64,000 nt of DNA from Saccharolobus shibatae B12 (lineage in GTDB: Archaea; Thermoproteota; Thermoprotei_A; Sulfolobales; Sulfolobaceae), in the NCBI RefSeq assembly GCF_019175345.1, contig NZ_CP077717.1:124001-188000 (forward strand), written 5' to 3'. The stretch's first letter is position 1, and every line of letters begins with the position of its first letter. A program made the translations under genes and the position numbers. The notes beneath the pieces are model-generated. The model was not told where the DNA came from, did not search any database, and saw only the letters and a list, made by a program, of their open reading frames with translations. This document shows positions 33,778 through 43,247 of this stretch, piece by piece.

Positions 33778-34377
33778 AGTTCCGTTTCTCGGAATCCCTA
33801 TAAAAGGAATAAATAATCCGATTCTGGTGCTTGACGGAATCATAGAGTCATTAAACATTTTTGTGAGGACTGAGGCAATTGGCCAGTTTATAAGGCAATT
33901 TAATGAGGCAATTGGTTTTCAGTGCGTTAAGGAGGAGGAACATTGGGATTCCTCGATTCCCTTCTCTTCATATTATATTTACGTTACTGAGAAGTTGGCA
34001 AATGATGCTATAAGAAATTGTGAGGTCCCAATGAGTGAAGATGAGAAATTTGAAATCCTTCACCTAGTGGATGAAGCAATATTCCCCCAAAACTCTTTAG
34101 TTAAGGCACTCAGAACTTCACAACAACTTAATTCCCCCATCCTCTTTAGAGATGGTGAAGAACCAATTAGAATTCAATTAGAACCAATTAAAATTAAAGT
34201 AGTTTCCTCATACCCTTTTGATGGCAATCCTAAATATCTAGATAATTCGCTAATTCATCTAGCTGGTATTATTCCAGTTGAATATGTTGAGAGTAAAGCA
34301 CGAAATCTAATAGAATTTGAAAATGGACTATGGAGTGCTATATATTCCTTACCGTATTTAAAAATAAATAATTGGAA

Positions 34378-36196
<1,819 letters not shown>

Positions 36197-36197
36197 A

Positions 36198-37193
36198 ATG
36201 AGTGACGAATTAAGTTCGTATTTTAATGATATAGTTAACAATGTAAATTTTCATATAAAAAATTTTGTAAAGAGCAATGTTAGAACGCTTGAGGAAGCAT
36301 CGTTTCATTTATTTACAGCTGGGGGCAAAAGACTTAGACCCTTAATTCTGGTTTCATCGTCAGACTTAATTGGCGGGGACAGGCAAAGGGCATATAAGGC
36401 AGCAGCTGCCGTGGAGATTCTTCACAACTTTACTCTAGTTCATGACGATATAATGGATAGGGATTACCTAAGAAGAGGATTACCAACTGTTCATGTAAAG
36501 TGGGGTGAACCAATGGCAATACTTGCAGGTGATTACTTACACGCCAAGGCTTTTGAAGCCTTAAATGAGGCTCTAAAAGGTCTTGACGGGAATACGTTTT
36601 ATAAGGCTTTTTCCGTATTTATTAATTCTATCGAGATAATATCGGAAGGTCAAGCAATGGATATGTCATTTGAAAATAGAGTAGATGTAACTGAGGAAGA
36701 GTACATGCAAATGATAAAAGGAAAGACTGCGATGCTATTTTCATGTTCTGCTGCATTAGGCGGTATAATTAACAAGGCTAGCGATGATATAATTAAAAAT
36801 TTAGTCGAATATGGATTAAATCTAGGCATATCATTCCAAATAGTGGATGATATCTTAGGAATTATTGGAGACGAAAAGGAATTAGGGAAACCAGTTTACA
36901 GTGATATTAGGGAAGGTAAGAAAACAATTCTTGTTATAAAAACTTTAAGTGAAGCTACTGACGATGAAAAGAAAATTCTGGTTTCTACGCTTGGGAATAG
37001 GGAGGCTAAAAAGGACGATCTTGAGAGAGCGTCGGAAATAATAAGGAAGTATTCATTGCAATATGCATACAATTTAGCTAAAAAGTACTCAGATCTTGCA
37101 TTAGAACATTTGCGTAAAATTCCAGTTTACAATGAAACTGCTGAAAAGGCTTTAAAATATCTAGCGCAGTTTACCATTGAAAGGAGAAAGTAA
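36198..37193 (+). CDS. gds: Geranylgeranyl diphosphate synthase
   Basis: 331 residues. The first Asp-rich motif is HDDIMDRD (DDxxD) with the FTAGGKRLRPLILV substrate lysine/arginine region before it, and the second is QIVDDILGI, as in archaeal GGPP synthases. It makes the C20 chain for archaeal ether lipids, using IPP and DMAPP supplied by the two preceding gene products. The stop abuts the start of the glycosyltransferase gene (TAAATG). Confidence 0.96.
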   Translation: MSDELSSYFNDIVNNVNFHIKNFVKSNVRTLEEASFHLFTAGGKRLRPLILVSSSDLIGGDRQRAYKAAAAVEILHNFTLVHDDIMDRDYLRRGLPTVHVKWGEPMAILAGDYLHAKAFEALNEALKGLDGNTFYKAFSVFINSIEIISEGQAMDMSFENRVDVTEEEYMQMIKGKTAMLFSCSAALGGIINKASDDIIKNLVEYGLNLGISFQIVDDILGIIGDEKELGKPVYSDIREGKKTILVIKTLSEATDDEKKILVSTLGNREAKKDDLERASEIIRKYSLQYAYNLAKKYSDLALEHLRKIPVYNETAEKALKYLAQFTIERRK

Positions 37194-38162
37194 ATGAGCA
37201 TATCAGGGATATTGCTTTCAATTTTTATATCCTTTTTCATAAGCTATATTACAACAGTCTGGGTAATAAGACAGGCAAAAAAGAGTGGGCTTGTAGGTAA
37301 GGATGTAAATAAACCAGATAAACCGGAAATACCACTAATGGGTGGGATAAGTATAATAGCCGGGTTTATAGCGGGATCCTTCTCCTTATTACTAACTGAT
37401 GTAAGAAGTGAGCGAGTAATTCCATCTGTAATACTCTCCTCATTGCTTATAGCATTTCTTGGACTATTAGATGATATATTTAACCTTAGGCAATCAGTAA
37501 GAGCATTTCTACCAATTTTCGCATCAGTTCCGCTAATAGTTTACAGCGTTGGACACTCAGTAATATCAATTCCATTTTTAGGTCCAGTAAATTTCGGAAT
37601 ATTGTATTATGTCATAATAATACCTTTTGCGTTAACGATAGCATCTAATGCCTTCAATATGCTAGAGGGTCTAAACGGGTTGGGTGTAGGTATGGGGGTT
37701 ATAATGTTATCTGCATTAGCGTATATAGGACTAACTCATGGTGGTCCTTCATACCAGGCTGGTTTAGTGGCACTTTCAGCAATTTTTTCATTAGTGGCTT
37801 TTCTGTTATTTAATAAATATCCTGCGAAAATATTTCCAGGTAATGTTGGCACGTATTTCATAGGAGCATTGATAGGAGCCATAGGAATTGCGGGTTTCAT
37901 GTACACTGCATTAGCGATTCTCTATATACCATACGTTGTGGAGTTCATATTGAAGTTAAGAACAAAGTTTAAGGGCGTATCGTTTGGCAAAGTGGACTCT
38001 TCTGGTAGATTATATTGGGATGAAAAGCCTCATTCATTAACACATGTAGTAATGAAAATGGGTCGATTTAAGGAGTATCAAGTGGTTATAATTTTATGGG
38101 GAATAGAAGTAATATTCGCAATAATAGCTGTAATTCTACAAAGTGTAACAATAGTAATATAG
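37194..38162 (+). CDS. UDP-GlcNAc:dolichyl-phosphate GlcNAc-1-P transferase-like (GT4)
   Basis: 322 residues, about ten hydrophobic segments. The first cytoplasmic loop has DKPEIPLMGGI; FLGLLDDIFNL holds the catalytic Asp pair, NAFNMLEGLNGLG is the conserved Asn-rich motif, and the penultimate loop has WDEKPHSLTH. These mark the MraY/WecA/GPT family. It probably transfers GlcNAc-1-phosphate to dolichyl phosphate, the first step of N-glycan assembly (AglH-type). It is the last gene of the array, so lipid carrier synthesis and its use are joined. Confidence 0.93.
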   Translation: MSISGILLSIFISFFISYITTVWVIRQAKKSGLVGKDVNKPDKPEIPLMGGISIIAGFIAGSFSLLLTDVRSERVIPSVILSSLLIAFLGLLDDIFNLRQSVRAFLPIFASVPLIVYSVGHSVISIPFLGPVNFGILYYVIIIPFALTIASNAFNMLEGLNGLGVGMGVIMLSALAYIGLTHGGPSYQAGLVALSAIFSLVAFLLFNKYPAKIFPGNVGTYFIGALIGAIGIAGFMYTALAILYIPYVVEFILKLRTKFKGVSFGKVDSSGRLYWDEKPHSLTHVVMKMGRFKEYQVVIILWGIEVIFAIIAVILQSVTIVI

Positions 38163-38188
38163 TAGAACTCTTGGCCTTTATCAATACT

Positions 38189-38197
38189 CTTAAAAAT
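38189..38197 (+). promoter_or_regulatory. TATA box of the SRP RNA gene
   Basis: CTTAAAAAT is centred about 25 bases upstream of the first paired base of SRP RNA at 38216, which is the normal box A position. A T/A-rich initiator region (GATATATATAG) follows. Confidence 0.5.
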
Positions 38198-38215
38198 CAT
38201 TAAAGATATATATAG

Positions 38216-38530
38216 ATGGGGCCAGGGAGGGTGGGGGATCTCGCCAATCCCTGTGACCCGCAAGGCGTAATGCGGGCACCAGTAACTCCTACTCTATGGT
38301 GTCTCCTATCTGTAGGTCCCAGTGGAGCTATGAAGGCTGCCCAGCGGGGCTTGGCGGTCGTAGGCTTCCTCTCCGGAGGGAGGGGAAGTACTACGATAGC
38401 TGGGGGAATCGGCGAGGCCCGGAAGGGAGCAGCCGTGCCTGGACGCCAGCGTTCGCTGGTCTACAGCCAGAGTGAAACTGGGGTAAGCCTATAGATAGGT
38501 AGGCCATGGAGTAGGGGGTCTGGCCCCATA
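38216..38530 (+). ncRNA. ffs: 7S signal recognition particle RNA
   Basis: The ends ATGGGGCCAGG and CTGGCCCCAT are complementary and form helix 1, found in archaeal but not all bacterial SRP RNAs. The helix 8 element, GGCGAGGCCCGGAAGGGAGCAG, with its GGAAG-type apical loop and the asymmetric AGCAG internal loop, is the binding site for SRP54. GGGCACCAGTAACTCC is in the Alu-like domain. Total length of about 315 matches the archaeal type. The ends are set by the pairing and may be off by a few bases. Possible reading frames inside are artefacts. Confidence 0.95.
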
Positions 38531-38567
38531 AAGCATAAAAAGGGATAAAGCATACTATTAAAGTAGT

Positions 38568-38652
<85 letters not shown>

Positions 38653-38786
38653 CATATTTCTTTTCAATTTTGATTAAATTTCTAGTAACAAGGATCTATC
38701 GTTTCCTCACTTAATAGAATCAAAATTTAAGGAGGAAATGTTGTAAATTTGTACAAGGATACGTTAATTGATTATGTAACGGAAAA
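38653..38786. other. Spacer after tRNA-Ser
   Basis: 134 bases without a convincing gene. AAGGAGGAAATGTTGTAA at about 38730 gives a ribosome binding site followed by an immediate stop, perhaps a relic. No copy of the tRNA 3' end (attachment-site duplication) was seen here. Confidence 0.4.
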
Positions 38787-39038
38787 ATGAGTAATACCAG
38801 TAGTGCGAACAGGACTCATTTGAAGTGTTATCAATTGAAAAACCCGGTATTGTACTCGTTACCAAATGCGAATTACAACGAATCAGTAAATCAAATATCA
38901 TTACCAAATGGTGCAGCACAGCTACTAAGCTACCAACCAGAATTAAACAAGTACGCGATATTAAAGCAAGTTAAGTCTGAGTTTCTTTACCCTTTGGCGG
39001 TCAATTGGCTTATCTCTAAAAGTGTAAAAACAATTTGA
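38787..39038 (+). CDS. Hypothetical protein, virus- or plasmid-like remnant, 83 residues
   Basis: A reading frame that begins MSNTSSANRTHLKCYQL and contains LPNANYNESVNQISLPNGAAQ, an Asn/Ser-rich composition unlike the neighbouring chromosomal genes. Not recognised. It is followed by other short broken frames with similar flavour and lies between tRNA genes, so a remnant of an integrated genetic element is likely. It may itself be truncated; the following sequence keeps some coding pattern (about 39050-39100, Pro/Tyr-rich) but in other frames and with stops. Confidence 0.4.
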   Translation: MSNTSSANRTHLKCYQLKNPVLYSLPNANYNESVNQISLPNGAAQLLSYQPELNKYAILKQVKSEFLYPLAVNWLISKSVKTI

Positions 39039-39161
39039 TAACCCTATCTTCAGTTTTTCCATATCCTTATCCTGCAATTTACACTACCGGTAGTTGAACT
39101 CCCTGGATTATTATCCTAATAAACCAATATTAAGCCAGGTTATCTTAAAATTGGTTTGTAG

Positions 39162-39260
39162 ATGTTACCAGTTATGAAATTGCCAAATAGTTTTACAGAT
39201 AATGATAGTGCAAATTACGCAGCAGCATTAAAGGCCAATCAGAACTATTTAATATTTTAA
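39162..39260 (+). CDS. Short reading frame in the decayed element, 32 residues
   Basis: Encodes MLPVMKLPNSFTDNDSANYA and ends NQNYLIF. The LPNSFTDND part recalls the LPNANYNES part of the 83-residue frame, so the two may be fragments of related or one original gene. The downstream pseudogene starts 9 bases later. No ribosome binding site is obvious, and this may not be translated. Confidence 0.3.
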   Translation: MLPVMKLPNSFTDNDSANYAAALKANQNYLIF

Positions 39261-39268
39261 AGGATATG

Positions 39269-39802
39269 ATGTCAAAGGCTAAGAAGATTTATGAGCCACT
39301 TGTAGCGTCTATGTTCTAGCTGGTATTGCTTATGCAACAATATTTGCAGTTGAGGAGTGGAATGAGGTTAATCAAATTATACAAGATGCACAACCCTTTG
39401 TAGAGAAATTGAATAACGTTTATAATCAAGTATTGTTAACAACAAACTCATGCATTGAAGGGCGATTCAAGTTTCCATTGCAAATTCACTATATTTCAAA
39501 AATTATGACGAATTTAATTGGGTAATAACGGTTAATAAAGGGAATACGTGCTTAATCATGTTAATACTTTTATATTTATATTATTCATAAATTACAATTC
39601 GCAATGGATCCGTGAATCGCCCGCATTGAAACACAACCAGACTTAACTAGGAATCAGAAGGTAGTATGAGCAAATGGCTCAAAGTCAATTAAATAATTTA
39701 ATGTCTGAGGTTGATGCTAAGGAAAGTGAAAGTGAGATATAAAACAAATTATACAATGAGCTATCACAATACTTAGCAAACCTAGGAATTAATTGTAGTT
39801 AA
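39269..39802 (+). pseudogene. Broken virus- or plasmid-like gene interrupted by a MITE
   Basis: The frame begins MSKAKKIYEPLVASM, meets a frameshift near 39315, and continues as VLAGIAYATIFAVEEWNEV and DAQPFVEKLNNVYNQVLL up to 39459. The 163-bp MITE follows. After the element and its target duplication the frame resumes (TQPDLTRNQKVV), shifts again near 39665, continues as EQMAQSQLNNLMSEVDAKE, hits an in-frame TAA at 39738-39740, and ends YLANLGINCS at 39802. A hydrophobic segment followed by coiled coil suggests a small membrane or virion protein. The family is not recognised. At least three lesions plus the insertion show it is dead. Confidence 0.65.
39460..39622. mobile_element. 163-bp MITE with IS256-type terminal inverted repeats
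   Basis: Starts GGGCGATTCAAGTTTCCATTGC and ends with GCAATGGATCCGTGAATCGCCC, imperfect inverted repeats of about 22 bp. The inner part is A+T-rich and non-coding. It is flanked by direct repeats GCATTGAA (39452-39459 and 39623-39630), an 8-bp target duplication. The ends match those of the complete element at 40759-42021, including about 30 bases of the right end (ATTACAATTCGCAATGG). The transposase of that element or a relative therefore probably moves it. Confidence 0.9.
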
Positions 39803-39905
39803 ATATTTTTGTATTCATTTTTTAAGAAACATTTATATGATGCTAGATTTATTACGAACAAGTAGTCTTATTCTGTTTATATTTCAGAACTATGAAAAAA
39901 CATAG

Positions 39906-39992
39906 CGCCGGAGGGAGGACTCGAACCTCCGACCACCCGGTTTCTGCACCCGGCATAACAGCCGGGCGCTCTGCCAACTGAGCTACTCCGGC
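39906..39992 (-). tRNA. tRNA-Asn (GTT) with a 14-base intron
   Basis: Read on the minus strand: acceptor GCCGGAG/CTCCGGC, discriminator G, D arm AGCTCAGTTGGCAGAGC, T arm GGAGGTTCGAGTCCTCC. The anticodon stem is CCCGG/CCGGG with loop CTGTTA-A; anticodon GTT at 39959-39957. A 14-base intron occupies 39955-39942, after position 37. Removing it leaves a 73-base tRNA. The intron contains a second CCGGGTG, the same as the 3' exon stem, so an alternative hairpin is possible. Confidence 0.88.
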
Positions 39993-40066
39993 GTGATAAA
40001 AATACTAATAATGGATTAAAAAGTTATCTTCAGTTAACGTAAAGTAAAAGCTTTATAAAAACAATA

Positions 40067-40504
40067 TCAGCCATTAGCTACCTTCTTTTTTATCTCGTTT
40101 AACTCCTCATCTAATTTCTCATCCCATATTATTTTAAACCATTCCTTGATGTGTTCTATCTCTTCTTTAATTAAGGTGATTATAAGAACCTTTATCTCAC
40201 TTTTAGGTAATTCTTGTAGAGAAGAAAAGTACACGGAAGAGATTTTAACTAGATCTCTAAGACCCTTATCTTCTAATGACTTTGATACGCTAAATATCTT
40301 TGACCTAGGCACACTATAATGTGTGATTTGTTTTTCCTCTTTGTTATACAAATTTAGTATAAGTAATGCTGAAATTATTTGCCTCCAAGATTTTTGCATT
40401 TCTTTGCGAGCCTCCTCTATCATGTCATTTTCAAGGTAAAATATACTCATCTTTACTCTTTTCATTGAACTGGCAATAAGTGCTTTTGATTTCTCTTTTG
40501 TCAT
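40067..40504 (-). CDS. All-helical protein, possibly PaREP1-like
   Basis: 145 residues, rich in Lys, Glu, Ile and Ser, with predicted helices throughout. The segment MIEEARKEMQKSWRQIISALLILNLYN (residues 28-54) resembles the helical pattern of PaREP1/HEPN-like proteins, but no catalytic RxxxxH motif is obvious. It lies between tRNA-Asn and tRNA-Pro, on the same strand as both, with 18 bases to the end of tRNA-Pro. A plausible but unproven member of a toxin-antitoxin-like or repeat family. Confidence 0.6.
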   Translation of the reverse strand: MTKEKSKALIASSMKRVKMSIFYLENDMIEEARKEMQKSWRQIISALLILNLYNKEEKQITHYSVPRSKIFSVSKSLEDKGLRDLVKISSVYFSSLQELPKSEIKVLIITLIKEEIEHIKEWFKIIWDEKLDEELNEIKKKVANG

Positions 40505-40522
40505 AATTTCAAACCCGCTAGA

Positions 40523-40598
40523 TGGGGCCGGCGGGATTTGAACCCGCGATCACCAGGGCCCAAGCCTGGCGTCCTAGTCCAGGCTAGACTACGGCCCC
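40523..40598 (-). tRNA. tRNA-Pro (TGG)
   Basis: Minus strand: acceptor GGGGCCG/CGGCCCC with discriminator A at 40523. The anticodon stem CCAGG/CCTGG encloses CTTGGGC, so the anticodon is TGG. The T arm is GCGGGTTCAAATCCCGC. No intron. Box-A-like TTTATAG lies about 25 bases upstream on the minus strand. Total length 76 bases. Confidence 0.95.
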
Positions 40599-40758
40599 CT
40601 CATATAATAGTTTCTAAAGGCTATAAATGATTTACTCTATTATATAAAAAGGGAAATTGAGGTAGATCATGAAAATACGCTTTCTTAGCCTGTTATCGAA
40701 GTAAGACTTTTGGTTGTGAGAAATTATGGTAAAGTAGAATAATGAACAAAAATGATTT

Positions 40759-42021
40759 GGGCGATTCACGGCTCCATTGCGATTTCAATTTATTTCTATA
40801 AAAACAGATAAGAATAATTGATTCTACATTTTGAGTAACACTGATAGGGGACGAGTATGAGGTAATATCGTGGACCTCTTAGCTACGAACGAGGTAACCC
40901 TCTACGACATTCAGCTAAAGGAACTCGTAGAGGGATCTGGACAGAGCTTAACCCTCATACTCGTCCCCAAGATATTATCCGATGACGCCTTATTAAACAA
41001 ATCGGTCAAGGAGATCGAGAAGATGGCCTTGGAGGAGGCTGAGAAGAAGAGTCCTAACTACCAGAGAGGTAAGGAGGTGAAAAGGAAGGGTTACGCGAGG
41101 TACAGGTTCCTCAAGGGGTTTAAGATCATGTTAGAAGGGAGAGAAGTCATTTACAAGTTAGAGTGGATCTCGGTGAAATTGCCCGTACTTTACGGAATTA
41201 AGGGGAGGGTGAAGACTCAGGTGGAGGAGACTTTGCTGAGGGAGGAGAGGAAGGTCTTCACGGCCTTGATGTTGGTCTATTCTGTGCTGGGAGGTAAGTT
41301 GAACGCCAAGCTCTGGATGCCTCAGATCGAAGCGAGTGGCAATTTCAAGTATGTAATAGTTGATGGGAAGTGCGTGAAGCTCAAGGGAGGAAAGGGAGTC
41401 CTCCTCTCGGCGATTGGTATGACAAAGGAAGGCAAGAGGGCCGTTCTGGATATAATCTTAAGCGTGGAGGAAGATGCAGTGGGTTATTGGAAACTCTTGG
41501 TTGAGGTCTGGAAGAAGTCGAGCTTCGTCCTAGTGGTGGCTGATGGAACTAAGGCGTTGGACAGGGCGATCTCCCTCGCTGAACTTCAAGTAAGAAGGCA
41601 AGGATGCTTGGTTCACCTTAAGCGTAACGCGACTAAGGAGGAGAGGGAGGCGTTGAATGTTATCATCTCATCTGCCGAGAGTGGAGAGATTAAGCCGGAG
41701 ACTTGTCCGAGGCTCTTGAGTTATCTCTCCGCTCCCAAGGAGCTCTGGAGGTGGCTCAAATCCAATAACTTGATCGAGTCCTTCAACTCTCTCTTGGAAA
41801 GGCGGAGGTTCGGTAAGTTTCACTCCCCTTGGAGGATACTACAGATCGCTCGGACCATAGCTAACAACTATAACCTATTAACTTGTTTTCTCGTTACTGT
41901 AATAATATTACAATACTCCTCATTCTTCTCGCTTTATCAGAAATATACACAATAATTTCTTCATTGAATTATCCTAATTAATAGAGAATATTACAATTCG
42001 CAATGGAAACCTGAATCGCCC
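40759..42021 (+). mobile_element. Complete IS256-family insertion sequence, 1263 bp
   Basis: The ends GGGCGATTCACGGCTCCATTGCGA and, inverted, GGGCGATTCAGGTTTCCATTGCGA are terminal repeats of about 24 bp. The element is flanked by the 8-bp direct repeat AATGATTT (40751-40758 and 42022-42029), the target duplication size expected for IS256. It holds one transposase gene. It resembles the S. solfataricus IS256-group elements (ISC1250/1257/1332 range) but the exact name cannot be fixed without a search. The insertion point touches the stop codon of the downstream, convergent DUF1614-type gene without harming it. Confidence 0.95.
40870..41955 (+). CDS. IS256-family transposase
   Basis: 361 residues from a GTG. 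The DDE residues are visible: D165 in YVIVDGKCVKL, D225 in VVADGTKALDRA and E303 in NNLIESFNSLLERR. The GCLVHLKRN stretch between D and E is the family's conserved C/H motif. The length is within the range of IS256 transposases (360-420). The coding sequence is richer in G+C and uses AGG and GAG codons more than its neighbours, indicating recent acquisition. The last 30 residues are hydrophobic and unusual and may come from a small frame change near the end. Confidence 0.92.
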   Translation: MDLLATNEVTLYDIQLKELVEGSGQSLTLILVPKILSDDALLNKSVKEIEKMALEEAEKKSPNYQRGKEVKRKGYARYRFLKGFKIMLEGREVIYKLEWISVKLPVLYGIKGRVKTQVEETLLREERKVFTALMLVYSVLGGKLNAKLWMPQIEASGNFKYVIVDGKCVKLKGGKGVLLSAIGMTKEGKRAVLDIILSVEEDAVGYWKLLVEVWKKSSFVLVVADGTKALDRAISLAELQVRRQGCLVHLKRNATKEEREALNVIISSAESGEIKPETCPRLLSYLSAPKELWRWLKSNNLIESFNSLLERRRFGKFHSPWRILQIARTIANNYNLLTCFLVTVIILQYSSFFSLYQKYTQ

Positions 42022-42027
42022 AATGAT

Positions 42028-42756
42028 TTAGATAATAAGGAGTTCACTTATGAAAACAGATATAATACCAGATACGAATATACCATCAAATGTACCCATC
42101 CCACCTATGCTAATAACTTGTGGCCTTGCCTCATTAATAATTCTTCTTAAGTTAAGTAAATCGGCACCTATTAACGTACCTACCACGCTACCAATGTATG
42201 CAGATAAGGGTATAAGAATATGAAATCTATAGAAAAGAAAATAACTAGTTATTACTGAAAATACGCTAGGTATTATGGGGTGCATTATAACTCCAACTCC
42301 TCTTATTACCCTAGAGAAAAGCTTTGATGCAACGGCAACAATTATTATATTTATTACAAAATATAAGATATAAGCTTGTAATTCATACATTAAAAACAAT
42401 GATACTGCTAATGGAATTAGGGCTCCGCCTAGATTTATGGCGATTAATGTATTCATATTGTGTTTAGAGATACGTGGTATAAAGACGGGAAACCCAAAGA
42501 AGAATACAACATCTTCCTCGATTGATATAGCCTCTTTTTTCACCTCTTTCAAAACTAAGTTAAAAGGGCTACTGAACAGACTTAGAAATGAAATAGTAAT
42601 CGAAACAATTATTGCAATATCCTTATTAATTCCGACTATGGAAAAAAGTTGGGAGAAATATCCTGCAGATATTAGTGCCATAATAAGGCCTAACAAGAAG
42701 TATAATATAGACCTAAAAAGACCCCTAAAAGGCGAAAGAACAATTATTCTTTTCAA
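42028..42756 (-). CDS. DUF1614-type membrane protein
   Basis: 242 residues with about seven hydrophobic segments. The C-terminal GGMGTFDGIFVSGI and GSVVGTLIGADLLNL motifs are typical of DUF1614, an archaeal/bacterial family of unknown function. Its stop codon (42030-42028) shares two bases with the target duplication of the insertion sequence; the protein end is therefore unchanged. It overlaps the upstream NTP transferase gene by 4 bases, so the three minus-strand genes at 42-44.2 kb form an operon. Confidence 0.85.
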   Translation of the reverse strand: MKRIIVLSPFRGLFRSILYFLLGLIMALISAGYFSQLFSIVGINKDIAIIVSITISFLSLFSSPFNLVLKEVKKEAISIEEDVVFFFGFPVFIPRISKHNMNTLIAINLGGALIPLAVSLFLMYELQAYILYFVINIIIVAVASKLFSRVIRGVGVIMHPIIPSVFSVITSYFLFYRFHILIPLSAYIGSVVGTLIGADLLNLRRIINEARPQVISIGGMGTFDGIFVSGIISVFISELLII

Positions 42757-43247
42757 AGCATATTACACTCCTTATTGGCTTTAATATAATCTTCCCAAGT
42801 ATTTATGTTATATAACCTCTTCTTCACTTCAATATCAGTATAATTCGAAAAATTTAATCCAATCCAATAAGAGACGCCAAGATAACTACCATAACTTTTG
42901 AGACTGCATACATCAGCATTACACTTTTCAATCAAAGTTTTAATGGCATTATCGTCAATGAACGCGACGTCAATAGGCACAACTAGAATTGGTGGTTTTA
43001 AATTATCAACTACATATTTGATATCGTTTTCATAACTAATATCTGGAGTAGGAAATATTTTGAAAATAGAATCCCTGAATATTGGAAATAACGGATGAGA
43101 TGAACTAATACCTAAGTATACCTTATCGCATACCTTATTTACTGCGTCAAAAACCCATGAAATTAACGGTTTACCGCAAACTACTAAAAAAGGCTTAAAT
43201 AACGTAATTCTTCTACCCTTTCCCCCAGCTAAGATAATTGCTTTCAA
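42753..43247 (-). CDS. Nucleotidyltransferase of the MobA/CobY type
   Basis: 164 residues. The N-terminal AIILAGGKGRRITLFKP with the GKPLISWVFDAV follow-on is the nucleotide-binding signature of MobA-like NTP transferases. Its short length and PIDVAFIDD acidic motif fit CobY, the archaeal GTP:adenosylcobinamide-phosphate guanylyltransferase. I regard CobY as probable rather than proven. It overlaps the HypE-like gene by 35 bases and the DUF1614 gene by 4. Confidence 0.75.
   Translation of the reverse strand: MKAIILAGGKGRRITLFKPFLVVCGKPLISWVFDAVNKVCDKVYLGISSSHPLFPIFRDSIFKIFPTPDISYENDIKYVVDNLKPPILVVPIDVAFIDDNAIKTLIEKCNADVCSLKSYGSYLGVSYWIGLNFSNYTDIEVKKRLYNINTWEDYIKANKECNML

Noticed and set aside
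38653-39905. Attachment-site duplication of tRNA-Ser or tRNA-Asn
   Set aside because: No second copy of a tRNA 3' end was seen in the region; the shared GCGGGTTCAAATCCCGC of tRNA-Ser and tRNA-Pro is the normal T arm.
40067-40504. HEPN toxin paired with the nucleotidyltransferase at 18315
   Set aside because: The genes are 22 kb apart, and no RxxxxH motif is evident in the helical protein.
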